From NCBI GenBank assembly GCA_026985385.1, contig JALSQM010000036.1, positions 1 through 49,133 of the forward strand: 49,133 bases of DNA, written 5' to 3'. Below, one piece after another: positions 25,139 to 34,800 of this stretch. Each line of letters begins with the position of its first letter. Positions within the stretch are counted from its first letter, which is position 1. The DNA is from Acidilobaceae archaeon. GTDB taxonomy: Archaea; Thermoproteota; Thermoprotei_A; Sulfolobales; Acidilobaceae. Under the pieces are notes generated by a model. It was not told the origin of the DNA. It ran no database searches and saw only the letters and a program-made list of their open reading frames with translations. A program made the translations under genes and the position numbers.

Positions 25139-25561
25139 TCAAACTATGATCGTTGCCAGCTTAGCTATCCTAGGCCATCTCTCGGCTGCCTCCCTAGCTA
25201 TGGGTCCTCTAATCTCGGTTCCCCTGGGCGTTCCATCGGGGTTAACTAGGACTACAGCGTTGTCCTCGAACGCCACCCAGGTGCCGTCGGGCCTCCTGAA
25301 GGGCCTACGCTGGCGCACTACAACAGCGTAGACTACCTGCCTCCTCAACTGCACGCTACCCTTCTTCACGGTTGCAACTACCAGATCGCCGACGCCGGCG
25401 CTTGGTAGGCGGCGGAGCCTCGTCTTGTGGTGTGGCACGTTGATTATCATTACCTCCTTGGCTCCACTGTTGTCGGCTACCTCTACATAACTGCCGACCT
25501 GGAGCCCAGTGTTTACCCCGAACCTCGATATTACTGCCCCATACTTCTTCTTCTTAGGCAT
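25139..25561 (-). CDS. rpl14: Ribosomal protein uL14
   Basis: Large-subunit protein, 140 residues. Family strings: VEVADNSGAKEVMIINV, GVGDLVVATVKKG and the C-terminal EIRGPIAREAAERWPRIA. It lies between uS17 and uL24 as in other archaea. Confidence 0.97.
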   Translation of the reverse strand: MPKKKKYGAVISRFGVNTGLQVGSYVEVADNSGAKEVMIINVPHHKTRLRRLPSAGVGDLVVATVKKGSVQLRRQVVYAVVVRQRRPFRRPDGTWVAFEDNAVVLVNPDGTPRGTEIRGPIAREAAERWPRIAKLATIIV

Positions 25562-25602
25562 TCCACGCTACCCCCCGCAGCAGCGGTTCCCAGGGCTTAA
25601 AG

Positions 25603-25962
25603 CTACTCGCCGCCAGCCGCGCTCTTCTTTACGCCGAGGACGACGAACTTTACTGTCTTCGCGATAGGCCTAGTCTCCCCTATGACTACCACGTCCCCCT
25701 CCTTAACGTCTATGCAGGGGGGCACGTGGGCTTTTATCTTGCTGCTCCTCCTCTCGTACCTCTTGTACTTCTTGACGTAGTATATGTAGTCCCTCCTGAT
25801 AACAGCCGTCCCCTTAGCCCTATACTTCTCGACTACTCCCTCTAGAATTACACCCCTAACCCTCAGGTGCCCATGCCAGGGGCAGTTTGGGTCGTTACAG
25901 CTCCTCTTAGGTGGCTCCACACCTGGGATCTTGAGGTTCTTCAAGGCCTTAGGTGCAGGCAA
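25603..25962 (-). CDS. rps17: Ribosomal protein uS17
   Basis: Small-subunit OB-fold protein, 119 residues. The TTG start is preceded by GGAGGTGGG. Family strings: PNCPWHGHLRVRG (archaeal N-terminal extension with two cysteines), AVIRRDYIYYVKKYKRYERR and DVKEGDVVVIGETRPIAKT. Confidence 0.97.
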   Translation of the reverse strand: MPAPKALKNLKIPGVEPPKRSCNDPNCPWHGHLRVRGVILEGVVEKYRAKGTAVIRRDYIYYVKKYKRYERRSSKIKAHVPPCIDVKEGDVVVIGETRPIAKTVKFVVLGVKKSAAGGE

Positions 25963-25982
25963 CCACTCCCACCTCCAAGCTA

Positions 25983-26258
25983 CTACCTCCTCAACCTCTT
26001 AACCCTCTGAGCGGGGCCCCCGAGTATATCGTCACCTGGGACGACCACTCTACCCCCGCCAGGGATGTGGAATGCGAATAGAGCACCGCTTTTAAGTATT
26101 AGGATTCTCCTCTCACCCCGAGAAACTAGGAGCGCCCTAGGAGTCTCCCACTCTACTACCCCTCTCACGCCCACGAGACCGGGATCGAGGTGCCTGAGCA
26201 CCTCAACCTCAAGACCTATAAGCTCGTGGAACCTCAGGTTCCATGGAGTAATCCTCAA
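25983..26258 (-). CDS. rnp1: RNase P protein component 1 (Rpp29/Pop4)
   Basis: A 91-residue protein subunit of archaeal RNase P, which assists 5-prime tRNA processing. It has the Sm-like fold strings ELIGLEVEVLRHLDPGLVGVRG and AFHIPGGGRVVVPGD. The TTG start at 26258 has GGTG about 11 bases upstream. Its place between uL29 and uS17 is conserved in archaea and supports the call. Confidence 0.94.
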   Translation of the reverse strand: MRITPWNLRFHELIGLEVEVLRHLDPGLVGVRGVVEWETPRALLVSRGERRILILKSGALFAFHIPGGGRVVVPGDDILGGPAQRVKRLRR

Positions 26259-26280
26259 TGCAGCGCCGCACCCGTAGCTC

Positions 26281-26511
26281 TCAGGCCCGCTCTTCTTTCC
26301 CTTGAGACCTCAGCTCCTCCTCCCTCATTATGGTGAGTAGGCGGGCTATGTTCCTCCTATACTCTCTGAGCTTCCCAGGGTTCTCAAGGCTGCCGGCCGC
26401 GGCCTGGTAGCGTAGCTTGATCAGCTCGCTCCTCCACTCCTCTAGCAGTTTCATCCTCTCCTCGGGGCTCATCTTCCGCAGGTCCGAGGCCCTCACCTTA
26501 AACTTAGGCAT
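26281..26511 (-). CDS. rpl29: Ribosomal protein uL29
   Basis: Two-helix large-subunit protein near the exit tunnel, 76 residues from the ATG at 26511, six bases after GGAGGGTG and overlapping the uS3 end by eight bases; the GTG at 26520 is part of that site. Family string: LRKMSPEERMKLLEEWRSEL and the following AGSLENPGKLREYRR. Confidence 0.96.
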   Translation of the reverse strand: MPKFKVRASDLRKMSPEERMKLLEEWRSELIKLRYQAAAGSLENPGKLREYRRNIARLLTIMREEELRSQGKEERA

Positions 26512-27253
26512 TCTCACCACCCTCCTCCGCCTCTCCGGGGCCTGCCTCCTCAGTCTTGCCAGCTTCTTCCAGGAGCTCCTCTACCTCGGGCCTCTCAGGC
26601 CCTGCCGCTCGCTCCTCCAGCTCCTCCCTAATCCTCTTTATCTCCTCCGCCACCTCCTCGGGGCTCTTAATCCTTATATAATCCCCGGGCTTGCCGGGCT
26701 TAGCTATGATTACCTCGACCCCTATGATTCCCTTCGGGAGCTTTGCTATGGCTACCGCTCTGTCGACTAGCTCGTCAACCTTATGCCCGGCCTTGTAGAC
26801 CTTGCCCGCCCTGAACTTCTCGAAGCGCGCTCTCTCAGTCCTCAGCTTGCCGCTTATCTTTATCTCGGCTCCGAGGGCGCCGTTACTCATTATCCTCCTA
26901 AGCGCCGTGAAGGCGACTCTCCTGAAGTGGTAGCCCATCTCTATGCTCCTCGCTATCCTGAAGGCTTGAACCCTAGCGTCTAGCTCGGGGTTCTCGGGCT
27001 GTGAGACCGTTATCTGGGGGTTCTCGATGCCGAATACCTTTTCGAATATCTGCTGAAGCCTCCTTATGGTGGCCCCCCTCTGCCCTATTATCAGCGCGGG
27101 TCTCTCAGCGTAGATGTGGATCCTGGTGCCTAGCCCCATGGGTATTATCTCTACCCTGCTATAGCCTGCCATGTAGAAGTTTGCTGCTAGGTACTCGTCT
27201 ATCTTAGCTCTTAGGAGCCCCTGATTGAGGAAGAACCTCTCGACTCTCCCCAC
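26504..27253 (-). CDS. rps3: Ribosomal protein uS3
   Basis: Small-subunit protein, 249 residues. The KH domain has RPALIIGQRGATIRRLQQIFE (in two parts, about 50-70) with the GQRG loop. The C-terminal S3 domain contains FRRVAFTALRRIM and VEVIIAKPGKPG. About 35 C-terminal residues form a Glu/Ala/Gly-rich acidic tail. Confidence 0.97.
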   Translation of the reverse strand: MGRVERFFLNQGLLRAKIDEYLAANFYMAGYSRVEIIPMGLGTRIHIYAERPALIIGQRGATIRRLQQIFEKVFGIENPQITVSQPENPELDARVQAFRIARSIEMGYHFRRVAFTALRRIMSNGALGAEIKISGKLRTERARFEKFRAGKVYKAGHKVDELVDRAVAIAKLPKGIIGVEVIIAKPGKPGDYIRIKSPEEVAEEIKRIREELEERAAGPERPEVEELLEEAGKTEEAGPGEAEEGGENA

Positions 27254-27267
27254 AGGTCTTCACCCCG

Positions 27268-27738
27268 CTACTCCTCCCTAACTATCACTTCTATGTGGCT
27301 GTGCACCCTGTTCTTGGGCGACGCCCTCCCGTAGGCTCTTGGCATCCACCTCTTCAGAGTTATGCCCTTATGCGCGGCAACGTGTATGATCCTTAGGTTC
27401 TCGATTTCTAGCCCCTTGTCCTCTGCGTTGTTTTCAACGTTATTAAGTAGTTTTAGCATGTACTTCGCTGCTTTCACCGGGTACCTCCCCACAGGCCAGC
27501 CCCACCTATCGGCTAGGCCTCTCCGGTGCGCCTGTTTCCCGTGAGCCCTCCTGAAGGGGATGGCCTCCTTCTTCTCGATCACCCTCTCGAGGAACCTCTT
27601 AGCCTCGGCTAGCCGCATGCCCTTTATTGCCTCTGCAACCTCCCTCATTACTTTAGGGTGCACGGGTACGTCCCACATCATAGCCTTAGCAATCTTGGTC
27701 TCGTCCCTGAACTTAAGCGAGTAGCTCCAGCGCGGCAT
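27268..27738 (-). CDS. rpl22: Ribosomal protein uL22
   Basis: Large-subunit protein lining the exit tunnel, 156 residues from the ATG at 27738, eight bases after GAGGTG. Family strings: HPKVMREVAEAIKGMRLAEAK and the C-terminal PRAYGRASPKNRVHSHIEV. Confidence 0.97.
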   Translation of the reverse strand: MPRWSYSLKFRDETKIAKAMMWDVPVHPKVMREVAEAIKGMRLAEAKRFLERVIEKKEAIPFRRAHGKQAHRRGLADRWGWPVGRYPVKAAKYMLKLLNNVENNAEDKGLEIENLRIIHVAAHKGITLKRWMPRAYGRASPKNRVHSHIEVIVREE

Positions 27739-27751
27739 GGCGGTCACACCT

Positions 27752-28183
27752 CTACTTACCTATGTGGAGGCTGCTCCTAGTGGCCTTCAGGCCGGGCTCT
27801 CCGTGCTGCACTATCTTCGTGGTCGGACTGAACTCTCCTAGATAGTGGCCTATCATCCAAGGCGTTATCCTGACGGGGACGAACTCCTTACCGTTATATA
27901 CAGCTATGGTGAGGCCCACCATCTCGGGTAGCACTATCATGTCGCGCACATGAGTTCTTATCACCGGCGGCCTCTTCAGCTTCCCCTCCTCGAGCTTCTT
28001 CCTAACCTTCCTAACCTTTGCTAGGAGCTTCCTTTGAGCGGGGGTGAATCCCCTGAGCAGGCTCCTCCTCTGCCTGGCAGGCATTAGCTTGGCCAGGTCT
28101 TCTATGGACATCTTCATCAGCTCTTCCAGCGTATAGCCTCTGTACCTGAATCTACGCCACTCCGGCGGTATCTCAAGCGTCAC
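27752..28183 (-). CDS. rps19: Ribosomal protein uS19
   Basis: Small-subunit protein, 143 residues. The core has IRTHVRDMIVLPEMVG and HYLGEFSPTT, and there is a long basic N-terminal extension as in archaeal S15/S19e-type proteins. It is the first ribosomal gene of the cluster. The uL3-uL4-uL23-uL2 block that usually precedes it is absent, and a separate candidate promoter lies just upstream. Confidence 0.97.
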   Translation of the reverse strand: MTLEIPPEWRRFRYRGYTLEELMKMSIEDLAKLMPARQRRSLLRGFTPAQRKLLAKVRKVRKKLEEGKLKRPPVIRTHVRDMIVLPEMVGLTIAVYNGKEFVPVRITPWMIGHYLGEFSPTTKIVQHGEPGLKATRSSLHIGK

Positions 28184-28209
28184 TCTACCGCACCCACCCG
28201 AAGCCGGGC

Positions 28210-28224
28210 AGCCCCTGAGGGGCT
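28210..28224. repeat. Perfect palindrome in the leader/promoter of the ribosomal operon
   Basis: AGCCCCTGAGGGGCT is symmetric around one central base. On the minus strand it lies directly after the TATA-like box and spans the distance to the expected transcription start. It could be an operator or a leader hairpin. On the plus strand it is followed by TTTTATT and so mimics a bacterial terminator. Confidence 0.6.
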
Positions 28225-28233
28225 TTTATTGTT
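28225..28233 (-). promoter_or_regulatory. Candidate TATA box of the ribosomal operon
   Basis: ACAATAAAA on the minus strand between the VWA gene stop (28238) and uS19. It gives a transcription start near 28204 and a leader of about 20 bases with GGGTGCGG before the GTG at 28183. Confidence 0.5.
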
Positions 28234-28237
28234 CCCT

Positions 28238-30220
28238 TCAGCGGAGGAGGCTCCTAAGAACCTCCCTGGCGGCCTCCCTAGGCGTGTAGGCGACCCTAAC
28301 TAGAGCGCCTACCTCCTCCATCCGAGTTCGGGTCGCGCTGTCGTGGCCTGGCGGTACTATGGCGAGCAGTTTATATCCCCTCCTAACCAGCTGGGAAGCC
28401 ACATCGACGGGGTCACCCGGTTCGATGGTCTGCTTGAGATCGGAGACTAGAACTATCCTCTTGGTCCCCCTACCCGCGGCAGCCCGTAGTGCTGAGGCTA
28501 TGTCTGTGTAGCCGGCAAACCTCACCGAGAGCAGGGTTCTCGCTAGCTCCGTGGCAGTGAAGGGGCCCTCGAGGATCCTCGGCTCGGAGGAGAATAGTGT
28601 GAGCCTCTCAATGTTGGAGGAGAAGAGGACCGCTATAGTGAGGGCCCACATGCTGTGATCCAGCATGCTACCGCTAACGTCGAGAGCCAGGCTTATCCTC
28701 CTACTCTTCAGCCTCCTCCTAAACACCAGGGGATCCGTGGCTAGCCTCCCAAGTCTGTATATGGTCCTCCTAACCTCGAGCCTGCCCGGCGGGGATAGGG
28801 AGGTCTCGTTGCGGGGTAGTAGCCTAAGGCCCTCGCGGGCGGCGAACCTATACAAAAGGGAGGCCGTGGCCCTCACTATCAGCTCTCGCTCCTCTCCGCC
28901 AACCCTGGCGTAGAGGCCTCGTAGCACCTGCAACGACCTAGTCGGGCCTAGCCTCCTCAGCGTTGAAGCTAGGTGCTCCGCATTACCTCCCCCAGTCTCC
29001 AACGCCTCGACAATAGCTAGCGCTGTTGAGGCGAGGCTCTCTATACTCGAGGAGGAGAGGGGGCCCAGCGAGTAGGCTGCATCAATCCTCCTGGCGTCCT
29101 CAATGGCTCTGAGTGCCAGGTCTTTAGCCATATCGGCTCTACCAGGCTCGCCCGTCTCGGCGAACTTCAGCGCCTCATAGAGGCCTCTCGCCGCCTTCGT
29201 TGCTGCATCGAGTAGAGCCCCCTCCACCCCCTTGAAGGGGTGTCTTCGAACCGCCCAGAGAAGGGAGGGATCCAATCCTTCAATCAGCCTCCTAGCCTCT
29301 CCGGCATCCATGATCCTCAGTGCCTTAGCTACAAGCTCTCCGCCCCTCTCCCAGCCTAGACCAGAGGCTATTTCGGCGATCTCGCGGCCACCCACTGGGA
29401 GATCCCTTACTAGAGCGGGGTCGCTGGCTATCAAGATCCTCTCGTGGGCTATACTCAGGCTTCCAGCTCTCCTAAGTATGGGGATAACCTCCTCACCATC
29501 GATGCGCTCCCCCCTAAGGATCCTCTTACCCAGCTCCTCGGCTACAGCCTTGAGGAGGCGGGAGTCCCCCTTCCTCATGGCGGCTTTACCCAGGCTCAGC
29601 AGCCTCCTCGATTCGAGGCTCCCGAGGTCGCCTTTGACGTCGAGCTTCGCCTCGGCTCTGAGCATTGAGTCGTCCTCGCTCCAAGTTGGGGCCTCCTCTA
29701 GGGCCTCGCCTATGCTCTCATAACCCATAGAGGCTATCCTCTTGGAGATTAGGGATATCTCGGCTTCACCCACAACCCTCTCCCGGCCACGTGGCCCCCT
29801 AATGACCCCCGCCTTCCTGAGTAACAGGTACGCCGCAACTCTCTCCCTCCTCCTTGGGCCGCTCAGCACCCTCTTCTTCACAACCCTATCCCCGGGCTTC
29901 AAACCGAGCTTCCTCAGGTTCTCGTCTATCTCATCCCTGATCCTCCTAGCGTTGGCGTCCAGCTTGGCGGAGACCATCAGGCCCTTGACCTCGTTTAGGA
30001 GGAGCTGTAGTTGCTGCGGCTTCAGCGCCAAGGTAGATGCAAGCACGAGTGATACCTCGTCCTCGTCAATATAGCTCCTATTCACTAGGACAGAGTAGGA
30101 GTGAAGGATCCTAGCCGCCGTCACCAGCTGGCCGGTCCCAACCTTGAGACCCCTCCTCCTAAGCGCCTCACCCAGGGATGGCAGTAGGTCTATGAGAGCC
30201 TCAACGTTGTAGCGGGGCAA
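28238..30220 (-). CDS. VWA-domain protein (CoxE-like), partner of MoxR ATPase
   Basis: A 660-residue, probably cytoplasmic protein. The C-terminal third is a von Willebrand A domain with an intact metal-dependent adhesion site: DVSGS at 514-518, then GYTD and VSDLKQ. The N-terminal 90 residues are helical (LIDLLPSLGEALRRRGLKVGTGQLV), as in CoxE-type proteins, and the middle is a long Arg/Glu-rich helical region. Such proteins work with MoxR AAA+ ATPases, remodelling or inserting metal into targets. The TTG start at 30220 has GGTG eight bases ahead and overlaps the MoxR gene by 20 bases, so the pair is coupled. The client protein is not evident. Confidence 0.88.
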   Translation of the reverse strand: MPRYNVEALIDLLPSLGEALRRRGLKVGTGQLVTAARILHSYSVLVNRSYIDEDEVSLVLASTLALKPQQLQLLLNEVKGLMVSAKLDANARRIRDEIDENLRKLGLKPGDRVVKKRVLSGPRRRERVAAYLLLRKAGVIRGPRGRERVVGEAEISLISKRIASMGYESIGEALEEAPTWSEDDSMLRAEAKLDVKGDLGSLESRRLLSLGKAAMRKGDSRLLKAVAEELGKRILRGERIDGEEVIPILRRAGSLSIAHERILIASDPALVRDLPVGGREIAEIASGLGWERGGELVAKALRIMDAGEARRLIEGLDPSLLWAVRRHPFKGVEGALLDAATKAARGLYEALKFAETGEPGRADMAKDLALRAIEDARRIDAAYSLGPLSSSSIESLASTALAIVEALETGGGNAEHLASTLRRLGPTRSLQVLRGLYARVGGEERELIVRATASLLYRFAAREGLRLLPRNETSLSPPGRLEVRRTIYRLGRLATDPLVFRRRLKSRRISLALDVSGSMLDHSMWALTIAVLFSSNIERLTLFSSEPRILEGPFTATELARTLLSVRFAGYTDIASALRAAAGRGTKRIVLVSDLKQTIEPGDPVDVASQLVRRGYKLLAIVPPGHDSATRTRMEEVGALVRVAYTPREAAREVLRSLLR

Positions 30221-31154
30221 TGTGGAACACCTCTCCTACCACACTACTCACTATCTCCTCGTCCTCCACCCTCTTCGCTAAAACGCTTAGGGCGGCATCG
30301 TAGACATCTTGGAGGGCCACGCTGCTTCGGCCCCGGAGCCTGGCCAGCGCTTGAGCCATGCGCGCCCACGCTACAGCCTCGGCGGTGCCAGGCTTGTGTG
30401 CGAGGCCAGACTTTCTGAGCTTTGATATGGCCTCTAGTATCAGGTTCATAGCGTTGCTGTCGAGCCTGGGGTTCTCCTCGATCCTCAGCCTAATTATGCG
30501 GGCCTCCACCTCCCTGGGGGGATATGTGAAGGGTATCCTAACCACCCTCCTGAGGAAGGCATCGCTCAGATCGTTCTGCGCTATATCCTCGGGGTTACTC
30601 GTGAAGACCACTTGGAAGCCGGGGCCCCGCGCGTGGAAGACCCTCTTTAGCTCCGGCACTACTATACGCCGCTTATCCACGACGTCTAGAAGCATGTTCT
30701 GGAAGTCCTCGTTACTCCTACGTATCTCATCGACAAGAACGCCAGCGTCTAGTATTAGAGCTGCTAGAAGTGGGCGCGGTATGAATGACTCCTCGTTAAA
30801 CCCCTTCTGCATGGCTATAAGGGGGTGGAAGTCCCCTATAACCTTGTACTCGTCGTAGTTCTCGCTGCAGGGGAGGAGGAATGGCTTCCTACCAGCCCAA
30901 AGCTCTAGGAGGGCCTCGCCTATCTCCGTCTTACCCGTGCCAGGAGGCCCCTCGAAGAGGACAGGCCTGCCATTCATAAAGGCCGCGTAGGTCAGCGCAA
31001 CTATTCTCTCGTCTACTATTAGCTTGAATTCTCTCTCGAGAACCTCAACGGCTGCTCTAGGATCCCTTACCGGCCTCCTGGGCTTGGCAACGTCCGCGTA
31101 TATCTCGTGGACTTTAGCCTCGATGGGATCCCTCTCGCCCGGATTCTCCCTCAT
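30201..31154 (-). CDS. MoxR-family AAA+ ATPase
   Basis: A 317-residue AAA+ ATPase. Walker A is GPPGTGKT (69-76), Walker B is VLVDEIRR (140-147), sensor 1 is TSN (186-188) and FLRR (201-204) is a likely arginine-finger/sensor region. The Walker B reads DEIRR rather than the frequent DEINR or DEANR. MoxR proteins act as chaperones with VWA partners, and the partner gene follows immediately. The ATG at 31154 lies 41 bases inside the Cas4-like gene, an unusually long overlap; no obvious internal start before the Walker A would remove it. Confidence 0.92.
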   Translation of the reverse strand: MRENPGERDPIEAKVHEIYADVAKPRRPVRDPRAAVEVLEREFKLIVDERIVALTYAAFMNGRPVLFEGPPGTGKTEIGEALLELWAGRKPFLLPCSENYDEYKVIGDFHPLIAMQKGFNEESFIPRPLLAALILDAGVLVDEIRRSNEDFQNMLLDVVDKRRIVVPELKRVFHARGPGFQVVFTSNPEDIAQNDLSDAFLRRVVRIPFTYPPREVEARIIRLRIEENPRLDSNAMNLILEAISKLRKSGLAHKPGTAEAVAWARMAQALARLRGRSSVALQDVYDAALSVLAKRVEDEEIVSSVVGEVFHIAPLQR

Positions 31155-31818
31155 ACTTACCAGCTCCCATGCCTGTGAAGCGGGTGTTCAGGGAGCTTAA
31201 GCGCTCTCTTTCCACCCACTCCCCGGGCTCGTAGATCTCCCCCTCGTCGGGGGGAGAGAGGGCCTTGTCTAGTTCCTCACATACCTCCCTGAAGGGACAC
31301 CTAGAGCACCTCCCCTTACTCCTGCGGGGGTACCCTACTATGCCCCAATACTTAATTTTAACGACGTCGTCAACAGCCCTTAAGACGGCCGAGGAGATGC
31401 TCGAGTCCAGGATGTAGCGGTAACTCCTCTCGCGATACCGTATCTCCAGTATAACCTCGTTCACGTCACTATTCCGCGCCAGGATAACGCCATACGAACC
31501 GGCTTGTAGGACGTCGCTCGGCCAGGCCTCGCGGCGCGGCCCTCTACCGCTCTTCCTCTCAATGACAATGGCCTTATCACCCCTTAGAAGTACGGCGTCA
31601 GCCCTACCCCTCAAGACGACGTTGCCCAGCCGCGTCTCCATCCGATTCTCGGTAGAGTAACCCCTCAACCGGAGGGGGACAGCTAGGATGGCGTGGTAGA
31701 TCCTGCCTAGAAGTAGGCGGATGACCTCCCATGGCCCCCTTCTGCGGGGGAGGTTGTACTCGAAGAATAGAAGCCTAGGGCAGTAGCCCAGCTTGTGTAT
31801 CTCACTGGGCCATATCAC
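31114..31818 (-). CDS. Cas4-like RecB-family nuclease with 4Fe-4S cysteines
   Basis: A predicted PD-(D/E)XK nuclease of 234 residues from the GTG at 31818, which overlaps the IleRS stop by four bases (GTGA). It then begins at the family start: Cys13 in GYCPR pairs with Cys171, Cys174 and Cys180 (CSRCPFREVC) to form the iron-sulfur site. The nuclease core has His42, Asp74 (GRAD), Glu87 and Lys89 (IERK) and Gln105 (QAGSYG). A 255-residue form from 31881 is open but would lie in ileS. No CRISPR array or other cas gene is present, so a stand-alone role in DNA repair or end processing with the MoxR-VWA pair is possible (inference). Confidence 0.85.
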   Translation of the reverse strand: MIWPSEIHKLGYCPRLLFFEYNLPRRRGPWEVIRLLLGRIYHAILAVPLRLRGYSTENRMETRLGNVVLRGRADAVLLRGDKAIVIERKSGRGPRREAWPSDVLQAGSYGVILARNSDVNEVILEIRYRERSYRYILDSSISSAVLRAVDDVVKIKYWGIVGYPRRSKGRCSRCPFREVCEELDKALSPPDEGEIYEPGEWVERERLSSLNTRFTGMGAGKYEGESGREGSHRG

Positions 31819-34800
31819 GTAGTGGGGCTCTTCCCCGCCTTCACTATTCCTATCCTGAGTCGTCTCCCGTCCACCTCCCATTCCCTACTATAAGCGTTGG
31901 AGGGGGGCTCCCCGCGGTGTATCCTAATAGCCCTAGTCTCGCTTTTAATGTAGTCCTCCTTTTCACCTATCGCGCGCCCCATCTCATCGTCGCAGTCAAC
32001 CCACACCTCTATGTAATCGGTTACGCTTAGACCCGCCTCCTTTCTCATGAACTGTATCCTCCTCACCACCTCCCTGGCCAGCCCCTCTAGGATCTCCTCC
32101 TCGGTCACCCTAGTATCCACGGCTACGATGAAGTCGTCGCCCTCCTCAACGCTAAGCCACTCGGGGTACTCGGCTACAACCTTCACGTGCCTAGGCTCTA
32201 GGACTACCCTGACGCCTTTGTATTCCGCCTCGAAGCGGCCCTTCTCCATTAAAGCCCTTGCAACCTCCTCGCCACGCTCCCTCAGTAGCTCATACACCTT
32301 GGGGGAGTCCCTCTTGTATAGGGGGCCTATCTCTCTATAGTTCGGCTCGACGCGGTACACCCTAACCCTCTCCAAGGCCTCGGGCCGCAGGACCTCGATA
32401 CTCTTAGCGTTAACCTCCTCCAGTATTAGCTCCCCTAGCTCTCTGGCCGCATCCCTGACTAGGGGGCTGCTGGTGGCCACTATGATTCTAGAGACTGGCC
32501 TCCTGATCTTAAGTCCAGCCTTCATCCTAGCGGCTCTCGCGGCCTCTACTATTTCTCTAGCCTTACCCATTAACTCCTCCAGTCTTTCATCGATCAGGGT
32601 AATATCGGCTTCCGGGATATCTAGGAGGTGCACGGACTCGGGGCCCTCCTCGGCTTCCCGGAAGAGCTTCTGGTACACGTACTCTGTTAGGAACGGTATG
32701 AAGGGGGCTGCAGCCGCCAGCCACCTCCTAATGGCGTAGTATAGCGTGGCGTAAGCCGCCATCTTGTCTGGCGTCTCCTCGTCGGTCCACACCCTCCTCC
32801 TCACGAGCCTCAGGTACCACCTACTTACATCGTTAATTATGAACTCCCTCAGGAGCCTGGCAGCCTCGTGTATGAGCAGGGATGCCATGGCCTTATGGTA
32901 TTTCCGGAGGAAGTTGTTGACGCGAGAGAGGAGCCATTTATCCTCCACCCTTAGGTGCTTGGCGTACCTCTCTAGCGTGTGACGGGTGGGGTCGTAGGCG
33001 TCTAGGCCCATATACATGCTCATGAACGTGAAGACGTTCCAGATCACTGTGAAGTCCCTCCACATCCTCTCCATCTCGCGCCATGAAAAGCGCAGATCCT
33101 CCCAGACCGTGTTGCTGGTCGTCCAGAGCCTTACCACGTCGCGGGGGATCCTCTTTATCAGGTCGTCGAAGTCTATATAGTTGCCGAGGCTCTTGTGCAT
33201 CTCCCTGCCCTGCTCGTCTAAGGCGAAGCCGTGGACGAGAACCCTCCTATAGGGGGCCTCGCCGAACCCTATGACGCCGCTCCTGAGGAGGCTGAAGAAC
33301 CAGCCTCTTATCTGGTCGTGCCCCTCTACAATGAAGTCGACGGGCTTCAGCCTCTCCCAGAGATCCCTCCTCTTAGGGTAGCCGAGGCTCGCATAGAACG
33401 CTATGCCGCTGTCAAACCATACATCGGCTACATCCGGTACCCTCCTCATTACCCCTCCACACTTTGGACACCTCAACGTCACCTCGTCTACCCAGGGCCT
33501 ATGTAGCTCCCTAGGCCTCCTCCCCCCAAGCTTCTCGAGCTCATCCAAGCTACCAATAACGACCCTGTAGCCGCACCTCTCGCATACCCATATGGGCAGT
33601 GGGATCCCCCAGAACCTCTGCCTACTTATAACCCAGTCTCTGACATTCCTTAGGAGATGCATGAACCTCTCCTTAGCCCACCTAGGTACCCACTCTATCG
33701 TCTCGGCATTCCTGATAAGCTCGTCCCTAATCTTCGAAACCCTAATGACCCACTGCTTGGTAGCCCTGAGGAGGAGGGGGGTCTTGCAGCGCCAGCATAC
33801 CGGGTATCTGTGGACAACCCTTCCCTCGTGGAATAGTGCCCCACGCTCCCGGAGATCCCTTATTATCGCCTCGTTTGCCTCTGTCCTGAAGTAGAGTCCC
33901 GCATAACGGCCGGCCTCAGGCAGCATTCGGCCGTCGTCTCCCACTAGCGAAATCACGGGGACGCCAAGCCTCTTGCCGATCTCGAAATCAACGTCTCCAT
34001 GACCAGGGGCTGAGTGGACCAGGCCAGTGCCCTCGTGGGGGGTAACCGCCTCCGGGGCCATGACGACCCTATGGTACCTAGCTAGGATCCTCTGGGCATC
34101 CACTAGATCCTCTAGGGGGTGGAGGTACTCTAGGCCTTCTAGCTCCCTGCCAGGCATCTCCTCTAATATCTCGTACTCCTTGACTCCTGCCTCCCTCATA
34201 ACCTCCTCTACCCTAGCCTTAGCGAGGATTAGAACCTCGCCACCGACCCTCACCCTGACATAAGTAAGGTCTGGGTGCGCCATGACGAAAGCGTTAGCTG
34301 GGAGTGTCCAGGGTGTTGTCGTCCAGATGAGGAGGCTCTCCCCTTTCCTACCCTTCACGGGGAACTTCACGTATATGGAGGGATCCTCTAAGTCCCTGTA
34401 CTCTGAGACCTCGTAGTCGGCTAGTGTCGTCTGACACCTAGGACACCAGTGCACGACGTATACATCCTCGTCTAGAAGACCCTTCTCCCACGCTTTCTTG
34501 AAGAGCCACCAACCCGACTCTATGTATTCGTCCTTGAAGGTTACATAGGGGTTATCCCAATCCATAAACACCCCCAGCTCCTTGAACCTCTTCGTCTGCT
34601 CCCTCAGGTTCCTCTCCGCGAAGCGCTTGCACTCCTCGACAAACCGGTCTATACCGACCCTATCAGTTATCTCCCCCTTCTCCTTGATGCCGAGGCTCTT
34701 CTCTATCATAACCTCTATGGGGAGCCCGTGTGTATCGAAGCCTGGGCGATCCCATACGTTGAAGCCCATCATCCTGTAGTAGCGGAGGATAACGTCTTTT

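Noticed and set aside
28210..28230. Rho-independent terminator on the plus strand
   Set aside because: The hairpin plus TTTTATT looks like one, but no plus-strand gene precedes it and the organism is archaeal; a minus-strand promoter explains the AT-rich part.
31114..31818. CRISPR-Cas locus indicated by the Cas4-like gene
   Set aside because: No repeat-spacer array and no other cas gene is present on either side; Cas4-like nucleases occur alone in archaea.
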